A DNA stretch of 64,000 nt from Siphonodentalium dalli (GCA_032622095.1 CP136063.1:28958987-29022986), one strand, 5' to 3'; shown: positions 22,810 through 33,602, counted from the stretch's first letter. Notes: generated from the letters alone by a model not told the origin. Program-made: numbers and translations.

Positions 22810-24672
22810 GCATGTTGACACAGAAGTGTTCTGTTGATTGTTTCTGTAAAATAGATATCTGGATTCTAATAACCTACATGTAGATGCAGTGATCTGGACC
22901 ACAGCATGTACCTCCTGACATTTCAACGTTCTCAAACGAGTAATTTGATATTTGTTATTGCTTAATTAGTTTTATAGAGTTTTGGGAACTAACACAAGAG
23001 CAGATAACATATAATATAATAAAATGTAATCAGTGATAGGGGCCCAAAAATATATGTTTTAGAACTCCTGAATTGTTCTGTTTATATGAAAAATTAATTA
23101 AAATTTAAGCCAACTATCTGCCCAAATTTGTAACCCAGAGGTTTATTTTTCTTTTCCATTTATTACTAGTGTCAGTAAATCAGATGTATTATGTACATGC
23201 ACTTGCCTTCCTTTGTTGAGTATCGTGAAACTGCACCTTCCTTTTCTCCTGGGGTCAGTAAATCAGATGTATTATGTACATGCACTTGCCTTCTTTTGTT
23301 GAGTATCGTGAAACTGCACCATCCTTTTCTCTTTTGTCATCATGTAGGAACCATTTCCTCATCTGTTTCTCCAGCTGAACCCCAGTTGCGCACCACTGAA
23401 GTTTACTGTGCATAATTGTCGGTCCAAAATCAGCATTATGTAATAACTCGGGATATAGTGGCTTGTATATATAAAAATATGAATCTTCCACAGTAGTCTT
23501 CCCTCCTTTCAAATGTGCGGCAATGAAGACATTACTGTTTAGAGAAAATGTTGATGCCACAAATGAATTTTTTTTTATCACCAGTGAAAAGGCCGAGTCT
23601 TTCTGTCCAGTTCGATTTGGTGTAAGTCGATCACTGCAAGAAATCGCACCAAATTGTGGAGATGAGGCCTGAGCTTTGCAATGTGGCTGCAATCTTCTCT
23701 TAACCCTTTACCCAACAGAATGGCCCTGTGCCAATGCATTCTCTTATATATGCGAGTCGACCATAGGTCGCCTCGCATATATAAGAGAATGCATTGGCTT
23801 AACACATTAAAAATTATAAAATTGTTAAAGAATGTAAGAAAAAATGGTAAAAAGTGTTAAAAAAAAGATTTTTTTTAGGCCGATGCATTCTCTTATATAT
23901 GCGAGGCGACCTATGGTCGACTCGCATATATAAGAGAATGCATTGGCACAGAGCATAACTGTAACTATCACAATGTGGTCAAGGAGCCGGTTCCAATGAT
24001 ACCCATATGTGTATGGTTCTATTGAGACAGACCGAAGATATTTTAGGCTGTTGAAGCTTTATTTGGCCGGTTTTGGCCGGTTTGTTGGGTAAAGGGTTAA
24101 AATCTGGCCCCCAAACTAAGATATAATGGGCTTCATTCACCATGAACACATGTCCTATCAAAATCCCTAAGTTGCATGGGTCAGAATGTCCTCTGCATGG
24201 CCTACAAGAAATATTTCATTCTTTCTGGAGAGTAGTTTCAAACTGTCTCGCCTCAATCATCAACTGCATGGCTCGGAATGTCCTCTGTATGGCCTCATTC
24301 TTTCTGGAGAGTAGTTTGAACTGTCTCGCCTCAATGATCTCTTTTCCCAGCTCTTGACTGTTCAGTGGGACTATAATAATGATCAGAGAAGACATATTTT
24401 CCTGTCTATGCGTGTAGAATGGCAATAATTCAAGCACTCAATCAGGCTGTTCAGTGGCACTATAATCTTCCCAATTTAGAACTCTTTCAAATGATAGATT
24501 TTATATATATGTATTTGACTATATATTAAGGAGCCTAACTGCTAGCCCCCAATATAAATATACATGTTTATACATATTGATTACCAGTATATTAACTTAT
24601 TACAAATTAAAAACTATGATATTTTGTTAATTGAATTACATTAATATCAAGAATCCAAAATAGGAGAATACA
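22810..24672 (+). repeat. Block D copy 1, main part
   Basis: Matches 49,186-49,853 and 60,188-60,747 in the same orientation. Copy 1 carries a MITE (23,700-24,100) that copy 2 lacks, and copy 2 carries the Gypsy element that copy 1 lacks (the empty site here reads GAAGACATTACTGTTTAG near 23,535). A minus-strand frame at 23,255-23,692 has relatives in copy 2 (60,180-60,395). They share TGQKDxAFSL and SFVAxTFSL but are broken differently. I do not recognise the protein. Between 24,180 and 24,360 there is also a small tandem duplication (CTGGAGAGTAGTTT). Probably a decayed transposon. Confidence 0.7.
23700..24100. mobile_element. TTAACCCTTTACCC MITE with two palindromes (copy 1)
   Basis: Bounded by TTAA, with ends TTAACCCTTTACCCAACAGA and the inverse TGTTGGGTAAAGGGTTAA. 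Inside are two copies of a near-perfect palindrome of about 66-69 bp starting GCCAATGCATTCTCTTATAT and centred on GTCGACCATAGGTCGC, flanking an A/T-rich core. One side also has a segment of about 130 bp (GGAACCGGYTCC near 24,000). The paralogous site near 60,345 has no insertion. The TTAA target and CCCTTT start suggest a piggyBac-type non-autonomous element. Confidence 0.8.
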
Positions 24673-25062
24673 TTAACCCTTTACCCAACAAAACGGCCAA
24701 AACCGGCCAAATGAAGCTTCAACAGCCTAAAATATCTTCAGTCTGTCTCAATAGAACCATACTAATATGGATATCATTGGAACCGGCTCCTTGACCACAT
24801 TGTGATAGTTACAGTTATGCCCTGTGCCAATGCATTCTCTTATATATGCGAGTCGACCATAGGTCGCCTCGCATATATAAGAGAATGCATTGGCCTAAAA
24901 AAAATCTTTTTTTACCATTTTTTCTTACATTCTTTAACAATTTTATAATTTTTAATGTGGTAAGCCAATGCATTCTCTTATATATGCGAGGCGACCTATG
25001 GTCGACTCGCATATATAAGAGAATGCATTGGCACAGGGCCGTTCTGTTGGGTAAAGGGTTAA
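24673..25062. mobile_element. TTAACCCTTTACCC MITE with two palindromes (copy 2)
   Basis: Same family as 23,700-24,100 but in the opposite orientation, so the two form a large inverted pair about 570 bp apart. TTAA borders at 24,673 and 25,059. The two 66-69-bp palindromes lie at about 24,828-24,893 and 24,964-25,033. Confidence 0.8.
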
Positions 25063-25570
25063 TAGAAGAGAATCGGACAACGTATCACATGTACATGTAC
25101 CATTCAATTGATATATTCACCAGAAGTGTTCAAATGTAAATATAAAACACGGAATGTAGCCGATCAATATCTTGTTACTATTATACAAGCTAGTCCAGGG
25201 ACTATTGAGCGCTCCAATGAATAATGCAGAAACAAATTTACACATGAAGTAGAGGCAAATATAGGTGATTAATCTTTCAATATATTTTACAAACATAATA
25301 AAAGTTACCAACAACGATCAGAGAAGACATATTTTCCTGTCTGCACATGTAGAATGGCAATAATTCACACGACTTACCATATCCCGGCGGTAGGACTGCT
25401 CGGACATCACAACTTACCATATCCTGGCAGTAATTGCTGGACTTGTTCTTTTCACCTCATATATTATAAATAGATCAGCGACTTACCATATCTTAACTTA
25501 CCATATCCCGGCAGTAATTAACTTATCATATCCCGGCGACTTATCCTATCCCGGCGGTAATTGCTGGACT
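25063..25570. other. No gene recognised
   Basis: AT-rich DNA. Short repeats of ACTTACCATATCCCGGCGGTAA (about 25,370-25,560) precede the minisatellite. No coding signal. Confidence 0.5.
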
Positions 25571-25574
25571 TTAT

Positions 25575-26160
25575 CTTTTCTGCATTCACCCGCATCAGGA
25601 TCAGTCTCTCATGGACAACTATGTTTTCTGTATTCACCCGCATCAGGATCAGTCTTTCAGGGACATCTATGTTTCCTGCATTCACCCGCCTCAGGATCAA
25701 TCTCTTAGGGACATCTATGTTTTCTGCATTCACCCGCATCAGGATCAGTCTCTCATGGACATCTGTTTTTTGCATTTATCCGCATCGGGATTAGTCTTTC
25801 AGGGACATCTATGTTACCTGCATTGACCCGCCTCAGGATCAATCTCTTGGGGACATCTATGTTTTCTGCATTCACCCGCATCAGGATCAGTCTCTCATGG
25901 ATATCTGTTTTTTGCATTTATCCGCATCGGGATTAGTCTTTCAGGGACATCTATGTTACCTGCATTGACCCGCCTCAGGATCAATCTCTTGGGGACATCT
26001 ATGTTTTCTGCATTCACCCGCATCAGGATCAGTCTCTCATGGACATCTGTTTTCTGCATTTACCCGCATCAGGATTAGTCTTTCAGGGACATATATGTTT
26101 TCTGCATTCACCCGCATAAGTATCAATCTCTTAGGGACATCTATGTTTTCTGCTCAGTGC
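25575..26160. repeat. 48-bp coding-frame minisatellite, about 12 copies
   Basis: Unit TTTTCTGCATTCACCCGCAT followed by CAGGATCAGTCTCTCATGGACATCTATG. The length is 48 bp, a multiple of three. On the minus strand it reads as a 16-residue repeat of the type VPERLILMRVNAENID. The frame is open through the first four units (25,518-25,775) but is broken further right. It may be the remains of a repetitive protein domain or simply a satellite without stop codons. Confidence 0.75.
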
Positions 26161-26329
26161 GCGATATCCATAACCAAGTTTGATGTCCTCATTTCTGATG
26201 TTGTGTTTGTGTGCTTTCTAGCATTAATGCTCATTTGTATAAACATAGGTATCATAATAAAACATACAACACAAATAATAAATAACATACTGTCACATAA
26301 CTGCCAACTTTTTAACAGCATTGACAATG

Positions 26330-26960
26330 CCATCGAAGCATTTCCCTGCAACCATTCATTCCATCTGATCATGCTAGTTTATTCTAGACTGATTGGCTGC
26401 AATTTTAAGTTGTGACAATTGCTACATCCTCTGGGAAATATCTTGTTTCCGACATTTTACCCGCTTACGTAGCAGAACAATCCCAAATCAGATAATGATC
26501 TTGTCGTGTAGGAGTTCGCGTGAGATGTCATCCCGCCTCATATTGAGCTCTGTCAGCAGATCGTCTCCTTCCTTGCGTACTGCCAATTTTGGGAGTATTG
26601 CTGATTGTAGCATAAGTTTCGACCTGGCTTGAACTCATGAGTGATCATCCACCTTCTCAGTAAGTTTTTGAATGCTGCCATAGTTCACTCTTCTTGAAAA
26701 AGCTGCGGCAGCAGACACATGGGAGATAATTCTGCACCTCAACTGCTGCAGTTGATCTTCACGAAATAATTATGTTCAACCCACACTTTTCAATCACATC
26801 TAGATTATATTTAACATTTCCCATGTTTTTCAGCAGTTCCTTTCTTTGTGACTTTTCTTTTCCAGCCTTCAAAGCCATAATTTCAGACACTCGATTTTCC
26901 GACTCATGTTGGGCCATCATGTGCTCAATATTTCTGTGTTTGTAGACTTTTAAACATTAA
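26330..26960 (-). pseudogene. Decayed ORF with C2H2-like finger, unknown family
   Basis: Reading the minus strand with several stops and shifts gives the segments MALKAGKEKSQRKELLKNMG, NYLPCVCCRSFFKKSELWQH, ARSKLMLQSAILPKLA, LLTELNMRRDDISRELLHDK and QDISQRMxQLSQLKIAANQS. The central piece looks like a CX2CX12H finger whose final Cys has been lost (SKTY). The order resembles a family of uncharacterised finger proteins I associate with repeat-rich fish, cnidarian and mollusc genomes. That memory cannot be tested here. At least four in-frame stops show that it is dead. Confidence 0.45.
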
Positions 26961-27369
26961 TAGCAGGCCAGACGTTTCTCCTCCTTTTTCTCTGAACCAC
27001 CTAATGGGGATAACAATTTGCACATGTTAATAATGGCTTGGAACAATTACTTGTCAAATCGTGAACTGCAAAGTTTATATTGAAAAAAAATTAAGCCATC
27101 CCAAAGTTTATTGAAAGTTTGATTGCCATCATCATGTTAGTGCAACAACAATGCAAAAACAAATATATCAATATTCAATAAAGTTCAACATAGATATTAA
27201 TTGATTGTAGTTTATTTAAACATTAAGTTATATTTGAATTTGTAATAAATGCTGCTGAGAATTTAGAAGGATAATTCATTTGAAACATACCTTTCATATA
27301 TAATTTCTGGTTCTTCTGCTGAAGTTATCGTTTCCAGACTAGTTTCGTTATGAGATTGTTGTGACGAAG

Positions 27370-27495
27370 CAGGTGTTTATTCTTTTGACAGAGCGAATAT
27401 TGATTCTTTTGACGGAGCGGGTGTTTATTCTTTTTGATGGATCAGAATTTGATTCTTTTGACGGAGCGGATGTTGATTCTTTTGACAGAGCGGAT
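27370..27495. repeat. 24-bp minisatellite
   Basis: Five tandem copies of GAGCGGATGTTGATTCTTTT plus GACG. The unit is a multiple of three, giving an open frame on the plus strand (27,361-27,618) that I do not consider a gene. Confidence 0.75.
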
Positions 27496-27723
27496 GTGCT
27501 CTTGTGTGTCTTAGGTAAGCTACTAGGAAATACTTGTGTCTTTGTAGGTGGCGATATTCGAGTCTGGACGTTGAATAGTGAAGGCGATTTTAATAATACC
27601 CACCACCAAGTCCTGTAGTCATTTAAGTTAATTCACACGCAGCTCGATCAGAACAACTTTATTATAATTTAAAAAACAAAACGCATTATATTACTAATAA
27701 CAGTAATGTTCAATTTCACTGAA

Positions 27724-28196
27724 TCAGTGTCTTCGCAAGGCGTTTCTTATGGTGTGAAAATACTTCTGGATGCCACACATGCCGGATTCACTCGATACTG
27801 ACAGATGTACTTTATCCTTGGTGCTATTTATATAGTCTCTTGGAAACCAGATGTTTTCGAACACAATGTAATCTTGCTTTAGCGCTTTCTTGAGTTTCCG
27901 GTTGATGGCGGTCCTTTGTCGCACAAATTCTTTCAAGGTCAATCCTGGGGATTTGGTGTCATCAGGAATCCGATAGAGCAACTCGCCCACAAGAACCCTG
28001 GTCCCAATTGCATTGATTTTTTTCACTATGGCGAGGATGGTGTCGACGATATCTTGTGTCTTCGATGTCGCCGATATATCGTTTCCACCTGCGTGCAAGA
28101 ATATGACATCTGGCTTCAATTCTTGGATTAACGCAAGGTACGACGTCGGTCCCTTCTCACATTCTTCTTGGTATGCGGTAGGCATTAGAACCATTC
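27724..28196 (-). CDS. Terminal exon of an SGNH-hydrolase-like gene
   Basis: The coding exon starts after a good 3' splice site on the minus strand (TCTATTTTTTCAG at about 28,197) and runs about 157 codons to a stop at 27,724. An AATAAA signal (27,658-27,663, read on the minus strand) lies about 60 nt beyond the stop. The protein has PDVIFLHAGGNDIS, which fits block III (GxND) of SGNH/GDSL esterases. Near the end STKDKVHLS fits block V, with the catalytic Asp and His (DxxH). Block I with the nucleophile Ser is absent and would be on an upstream exon that I could not find. The family hydrolyses esters or acetyl groups. SGNH domains are also found in some transposable-element proteins, so a host role is not certain. 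Confidence 0.6.
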
Positions 28197-28327
28197 CTGA
28201 AAAAATAGACAAAATATGTGATGGATATGTCTTCACTGTCGTGGGATATGTCAGGCAAATTTGTATATAGTGTACTTTAATACCTCAACTAAACAATCAA
28301 CATAGCGCTGTTCTTCGATGGCGTTTT

Positions 28328-30085
28328 TTAAACAACAAGAGGAATAGGAACTCGAAATGCTTTAGCCCGTTTTTTTATTTGGGATATTACAGTTGGTCGT
28401 TGACTCATGTGTATATCTACGAGAGTTGGCTCTGGTATAATATTGTCTAAGATGTTATTTGTTAGCACTAGATAATCAAAAGCATAAAGATACCACAGGC
28501 CATGTCCAATGCAAAGAGACGAGGATTTCCTGTCCTAAAATTTTATTGTGGACTCAGTGAATGATAAGTGTTGCCCAAATGAAAATGACTGAGTCCACAA
28601 TAAAATTTTAGGACAGGAAATCCTCGTCTCTTTGCATTGGACATGGCCTGTGGTATCTTTATGCTTTTGATTATCGGCGATAGCAGAGTGTAAGGCATCA
28701 TGCAAGCATTACTTCCTACTGGGACCTTATCATGAACTGTGCCCCCGTTCATTTCAATTAAATCTTGTATCTGCTTATCATATTTTGTATTTCCAATCTT
28801 GGGCGCTACCACACATGACATATCTGCCTTTGAATAACCCTGAACTGAGATTGTGTGTAGGAATGGGGGGAGCGGTTTCGAAATTTCCAACAAATTGTTC
28901 AAAATGTTCTTGGACCTCAGAGGGAGACTGGGCTATCTCGTATCGAATATTCTTAAATGTATGCAACAAAATCTTTAAGAATGGGTCATCTTTTACCCGG
29001 CCACCTGTTCTCATTGTGTGATTGAAAAAATAACGAGCATGGTCGTAGTTGGCATGTTCGCCTGCTTCAGCTTTAAATCTGGCTAGCTGGAACGGGAGAG
29101 ACTTCATAAAAATTGGTGTTTCATCAATAAATTTAAGCATATACAGGGTAAGCTCTTTGTGTGTATGCCTAAAGGCAAAACAATTGGTAAAAGCATTCGG
29201 CGTGGTATACGTAATTGGTAATATCACTGTCGGAATAACCCCATATATAATCATTCTCCATGAGGGATCCCTCAGGACAACGATTCTTCAAAATAGGATC
29301 TGGATCCTTTTTCAAAATCGTCATCATTTGGTGAAAATGGTGCCAAATGCTCTTGGCCAATGAGTACTCATTGAAATTGGAAGGGATGTGCAACTTTTCC
29401 AACACGGATTTGGCGATCGAGTTTGTGATGGGATTGTGTGGAACTACGTTGTCAAGCACATGTGACAAACAGACGCACCTTGGGGCGTCTGAGCAATAAT
29501 TGTGAAAGCATGGTCTTTGTTAAGTGACACAGCCTCGGGCTTTCCACTTTTATCAAATATGATATTGAATTTGCCCTGCTTCACATTGCGACGATTTATA
29601 TTCGATTGCAATTTCGAGATTGTGACATTTTTGTACGTTTCTGAATCCATTTCTGTTTGCACATTAGCTGCTTGAATGATCAATCTTATTTCCAAATTGA
29701 GAAGTTTTTCCACTGAGCGGGCCAAACCATGCAACAAGCACATTACAACATTGGGGAGTGGGATAGACTTGAGCAGAGATGTTGGATGATCCCGATTGAT
29801 TACAACAGGTAATTCAGTTCTTAATTTAGAGCGTTCACAAACATCCCCTGAATTAGCTTTGTTCTGATTACAGTAGATATTAAACCCTGTGTTTATATTG
29901 GGCCCTAGCTGGTTTTCCCCATCCAAAATTTTCTCCATGAACAAAGTTGTTGAATTAAAATAATTAGACCACACGTTGCTTATATTGACCTTCCGCAGAC
30001 ACAATACATGTATCTCAGGTGATTTACTACCTGTCAGTTGTTTGAAGAAACAGAACAACAGTACACTGATGATTGTTGAATACAA
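28328..30085 (-). pseudogene. Broken transposase-like gene with BRCT-like C-terminus
   Basis: Four overlapping open stretches (30,085-29,444; 29,468-29,169; 29,254-28,778; 28,902-28,676) read as one protein interrupted by about three frame changes. Landmarks are LPNVVMCLLHGLARSVEKLL, FNEYSLAKSIWHHFHQMM, EAGEHANYDHARYFFNHTMR and FKNIRYEIAQ. The region with CVVAPKIGNTKYDKQIQDLI and NGGTVHDKVP resembles a BRCT module, and RRGFPVLK fits its end. A perfect 88-bp inverted duplication (28,471-28,675) cuts the frame just after RGFPVLKF. Beyond it the frame resumes with DYLVLTNNILDN and ends at 28,328. The first half recalls transposase-like proteins of large DNA elements, but I cannot name the family. 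It lies about 130 bp upstream of the SGNH exon on the same strand. Confidence 0.5.
28471..28675. repeat. Perfect 88-bp inverted duplication
   Basis: Arms 28,471-28,558 and 28,588-28,675 are exact reverse complements over 88 bp, separated by 29 bp. The right arm is the coding orientation of the surrounding gene. The left arm is an inverted copy of it. No mismatch was found when both arms were compared base by base. Confidence 0.95.
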
Positions 30086-30149
30086 CTGACTGATGATAAG
30101 ACGACTTAACGATAATACAGGAACACATCACATGTGTTGATTAATAATG

Positions 30150-30432
30150 TGAAACGACCTTCTATCTTTGTTATCAATAAAACGCTACAAAGCATTGCTG
30201 GTCAATTGAAATCTGTCAAACCAATTAGGACTGGGCCAATAAGTGGCTCTCTCTTGATTGAATGCTCAAAGAAAGTACAATTTGATGCTCTGCTAGAGTT
30301 AACAACTATTGCACAAACACCAGTATTGGTTACTCCTCACAAGATATTAAATAGTAGCAGAGCTGTGTTGCGGACCTGCGATATACAGCTATGCTCTCAG
30401 TAAGCGACCTGTTTAACGAGGTTATGGGCCGG
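30150..30432 (+). pseudogene. Jockey/I-type LINE ORF1, RRM-like fragment
   Basis: An open frame with PSIFVINKTLQSIAGQLKSV, SGSLLIECSKKVQFDALLEL, and TPVLVTPHKILNSSRAVLR. This order (fold-type nucleic-acid-binding start, then VTPHxxLNSSxxV) is typical of the ORF1 protein of Jockey/I-like non-LTR retrotransposons. The frame stops at 30,403, with continuation possible in another frame (VSDLFNEVMG) up to the start of the minisatellite. The downstream zinc-knuckle part is at 33,375-33,602. Confidence 0.6.
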
Positions 30433-30433
30433 T

Positions 30434-30612
30434 CATGACCGCGGTCATACCGCCACTACACTGCGGCCATGCGGTAGTACACCGTGGCCATGCGGTAGTA
30501 CACCGCGGTCATACGGTAGTACACCGCGGCCATGCGGTAGTACACCGCGGTCATGCGGTAGTACACCGCGGTCATACGGTAATACACCGCGACGCGCGGT
30601 GACACGCGGTAT
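30434..30612. repeat. 21-bp GC-rich minisatellite
   Basis: Six to seven copies of GCGGTAGTACACCGYGGYCAT. CCGCGG palindromes are present in most units. The unit is seven codons long, so a minus-strand frame repeating YYRMTAV stays open; it is a by-product. Confidence 0.8.
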
Positions 30613-31320
30613 CTGACCGCGGTCGTGTTGGAAGTCAACCGTGGTAATTTAGACCGTTAACGGTGTACACCACGGTAGTATTTTCCGCGACCGCCTTACA
30701 CCGCGGTCATTCCCCGTGTCAACCGCGTTCGAATAATCTGCCGATAAAAATCTGCTTTTCTTTTTCTTTTGGAAGACTCAAGGTAAGAATTTTGATCTGT
30801 ATTGTTCAGGTTGGCCTATAATTTGCGTCAATATATTAAGAAACTGACCTTACATTCATTCCTCGCGCCAAACTAAATTTATTTTAGAGGACTGACGTCT
30901 TCAATGGTTGACGTCCCCACGTAATTCCTTGAGCCAAATGATTTTTGTGTCAGTGAAATGTGCACATGGCGATCGCATAATTATATTGCTCGAACCGAAA
31001 AGCCATTCTAATTATTAATCGCGCACACCTTATCCATATACCATATCACGAATAAACGCTCTTTATTTGGCACGCTTAAGGAAATCGGGACTGTGGTAAA
31101 TTAGAACCGATTTATTTTCAATTTCAGATTAATATTTTCCATGCGCAATATGTCAGTTTATTGTCAGATAATTTACAATGCTCAGTTGCGATACGGACGC
31201 TAGGTTTTACTGTGGTTTAAACTTACACAGCGGTAGTGGACCCAAATAAGTTTCAGCGATTATTTTTCTCCGATATAGTATCTCTTTTGGTGATATTGTG
31301 TTTACAAACGACAGATCTAT
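30613..31320. other. No gene recognised
   Basis: Further GGT/ACC-rich dyads at 30,620-30,725, then AT-rich DNA without coding signals. Confidence 0.45.
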
Positions 31321-31326
31321 GAGAAT

Positions 31327-31504
31327 ATGTCAAAGCCGCTCAAACAAATGAGGCCGAAAGTCGTATATTCGGTAACACCACAAGATGCCGACTCAGACAG
31401 TGGTTTGAGCAATTATTTCACTCAAAAAATAAGTTTTCCCGATCATGTCGTACATCGACGTGTTGACAAAAGAAGGATTTACAAGAACATTATAAAATCA
31501 GTTG
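31327..31504 (+). CDS. Possible short first exon, unknown
   Basis: An ATG at 31,327 opens MSKPLKQMRPKVVYSVTP and about 59 codons of balanced, basic sequence up to a GTACGT donor-like site at 31,505 (the frame itself runs to 31,527). No family is recognised and no partner exon was found. It lies in the stretch that separates the two pieces of LINE ORF1, so it may belong to an inserted element. Confidence 0.22.
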
Positions 31505-31944
31505 GTACGTTCACCAACACCTCGTAGCTCCTGACACGAACGCGGCGAAGCCGATCTCCAACTTACGAATATTCAAAATATACTTCGTGTTTAACAAAAT
31601 TTCTCATCAGATTTCTCAATTTCGTAAACCACGTAATTAGGCCGTCACGATTCCAAAGTGAAATTCTTCATATATTTCTGTATATTTTATGTATAAACAG
31701 ATATATCAGGAATGACAAAACTGTCGCAATGCACCATGCGTAACGTTACGTAACACATCCGGTGGTCAGATTCAGATAGCTGAATGGTATTGCTGGCAAG
31801 GGTAATCACACCAGTGGTTGCTAGGAGACAATGTGTCTATAAATAGGCCCTCTCTCGGCCTGTCCATAAATCTACTATTATTATTATTATTTGCATCTTC
31901 TGAAAGTGTTATTTATATATTAATTTGTACGCAAATAAATTGGA

Positions 31945-33273
31945 ATGCCGGCTGATACGGACCCTGGCTCTTACGGACCCTGGCTGATACGGACCCTGGC
32001 TCATACGGACCTCCGGCTCATACGGACCCTGGCTTATACGGACCCTCGGCTTATACGGACCCTGGCTCATACGGACCTCAATTAAAACATACAATTTTAT
32101 TTTTTATGTTTATTTAAATAAATTAAAATACTGACGACAACATATATACTGCATGAGATAACAAAAATATGATGACAAAAAAAATGGAACAACGTTACAT
32201 CAGACGAACATTATCTAAACTGGGGTGTACAGCTTGGCGGCTTCTTTCAGTAGTTTGCTGGCAGTTATCCTCATCGACGAGTAGTCTATCCACAAGGACA
32301 TCAACTTTCCGGTCGTCTCACTCGTTTTCCTAACATTTTTTTTATAAATTACCTGTGTCACAAACCCGACTGGATGTGTCAACGGGAACATTCAGATTCA
32401 ATGCAGCCAATAACATCCTGACGAAGCCGAATGGAGCACAGTTAGACATTGTGGAATTATGCCAGTCATCGGAGAGAGTATTTGGGGTGGGCTAACCCCG
32501 GGATGGTCGAAAGGGCCAATAGGCCCTTTCCTTCACCCCTCATATATTAGCTTTTATTATGAAGAAAGCAAACGAAAAAAAAGAAGGAAAAAAAACACAT
32601 TTTTGACATAATTTTCTTGGGTTCTTTATTTCAGTGGTAGTGGGTATCTTGAGTATACAATCTTGCCCTGGTCGTCGATCCAGGCTTTTCCTGTTGATGG
32701 TTCTGCCAGTCAACAATACATCAGTTAAATATATACCAGTTGTGTTTTTACTAACTTGTTTTCATAACAAATCAAACTCAGTGGATTCATCCCGACCACC
32801 ATTCACAGACCATTTATCACCGCGTGTCTGTTTATAAAACAATATAAAGGGATCACACACGAGTGTTTATACAACCGACAATAAATCAGTTGAAACAAGT
32901 TGTGTTTTTACTAACATGTTTTCGTAACAAATCAAACTCGGTGGATTCATCCTGATCACCATTCACTGACCATTTATCACCGCGTGTCTGTTTATACAAC
33001 GACATAAAGGGATCACACACGCCGAAAAGATTAATTAACACGATTCAATAAATGCTTTTTCAAGCCAGAACATCACCGAAATTCTCAATTAATACAGATA
33101 TATGTGTGAAAAGACAATCATAATTATATATTAAATTCATAAATATATGTTTGAAAATTGCATATTTTAATTGAGGTCCGTATGAGCCGGGGTCCGTATA
33201 AGCCAGGGTCCGTATCAGCCGGTGGTCCGTAAAAGCCAGGGTCCGTAAGAGCCAGGGTCCGTATAAGCCGCAT
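31945..33273. mobile_element. Foldback element with tandem-repeat TIRs
   Basis: The left arm (31,947 to about 32,125) is made of repeated GGCTNATACGGACCCT units followed by ACGGACCTCAATTAAAACAT. The right arm (about 33,130-33,271) is the inverse, with GGTCCGTATAAGCC units preceded by TTAATTGAGGTCCGTAT. Both outer edges share a GGAATGCCGGCT-like border. The interior has a direct duplication of about 160 bp (32,712-32,870 and 32,876-33,030) and no transposase. Long inverted arms built from tandem units are typical of foldback-type elements. The superfamily is unknown. Confidence 0.75.
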
Positions 33274-33374
33274 ACCATAAATTGCCTGAGGCAGGTCGAG
33301 AGGCGTCATTATTGTGTTCTCTAATGCTGTATATAATAGTTTGAGAATAAAATATTATCTATTTATCTATTTAT

Positions 33375-33602
33375 CTTTATGTTCCTTTGAATAGTTATCT
33401 CCTGACCTTCAATCGGTGCGAACATCCACCGACATTGAAGGTGGGATATATGAAAATAGATATCAGTACGTACGTTCCAAATCCATTACGATGTTTTAAA
33501 TGTCAGGGCTACGGCCATGGCCAGGAACATTGTAAAAGTAAAGAAACCATTTGTGCACGCTGCTCTGTTCCTGGTCATGATTATAAGGATTGTATGCTTT
33601 AG
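33375..33602 (+). pseudogene. Jockey/I-type LINE ORF1, zinc-knuckle fragment
   Basis: Begins within NSYLLTFNRCEHPPTLKVGY and continues ISTYVPNPLRCFKCQGYGHG. It has two CCHC knuckles with CX2CX4HX4C spacing (CFKCQGYGHGQEHC and CARCSVPGHDYKDC). VPNPLRCFKCQ is a hallmark of Jockey/I-like ORF1. It stops soon after the second knuckle, and no ORF2 follows. It is probably the downstream piece of the fragment at 30,150-30,432. Confidence 0.75.

Noticed and set aside
23700-25062. CRISPR-like repeated palindromes
   Set aside because: The repeats are parts of TTAA-bounded MITEs, without unique spacers of constant length or cas genes, and the genome is eukaryotic.
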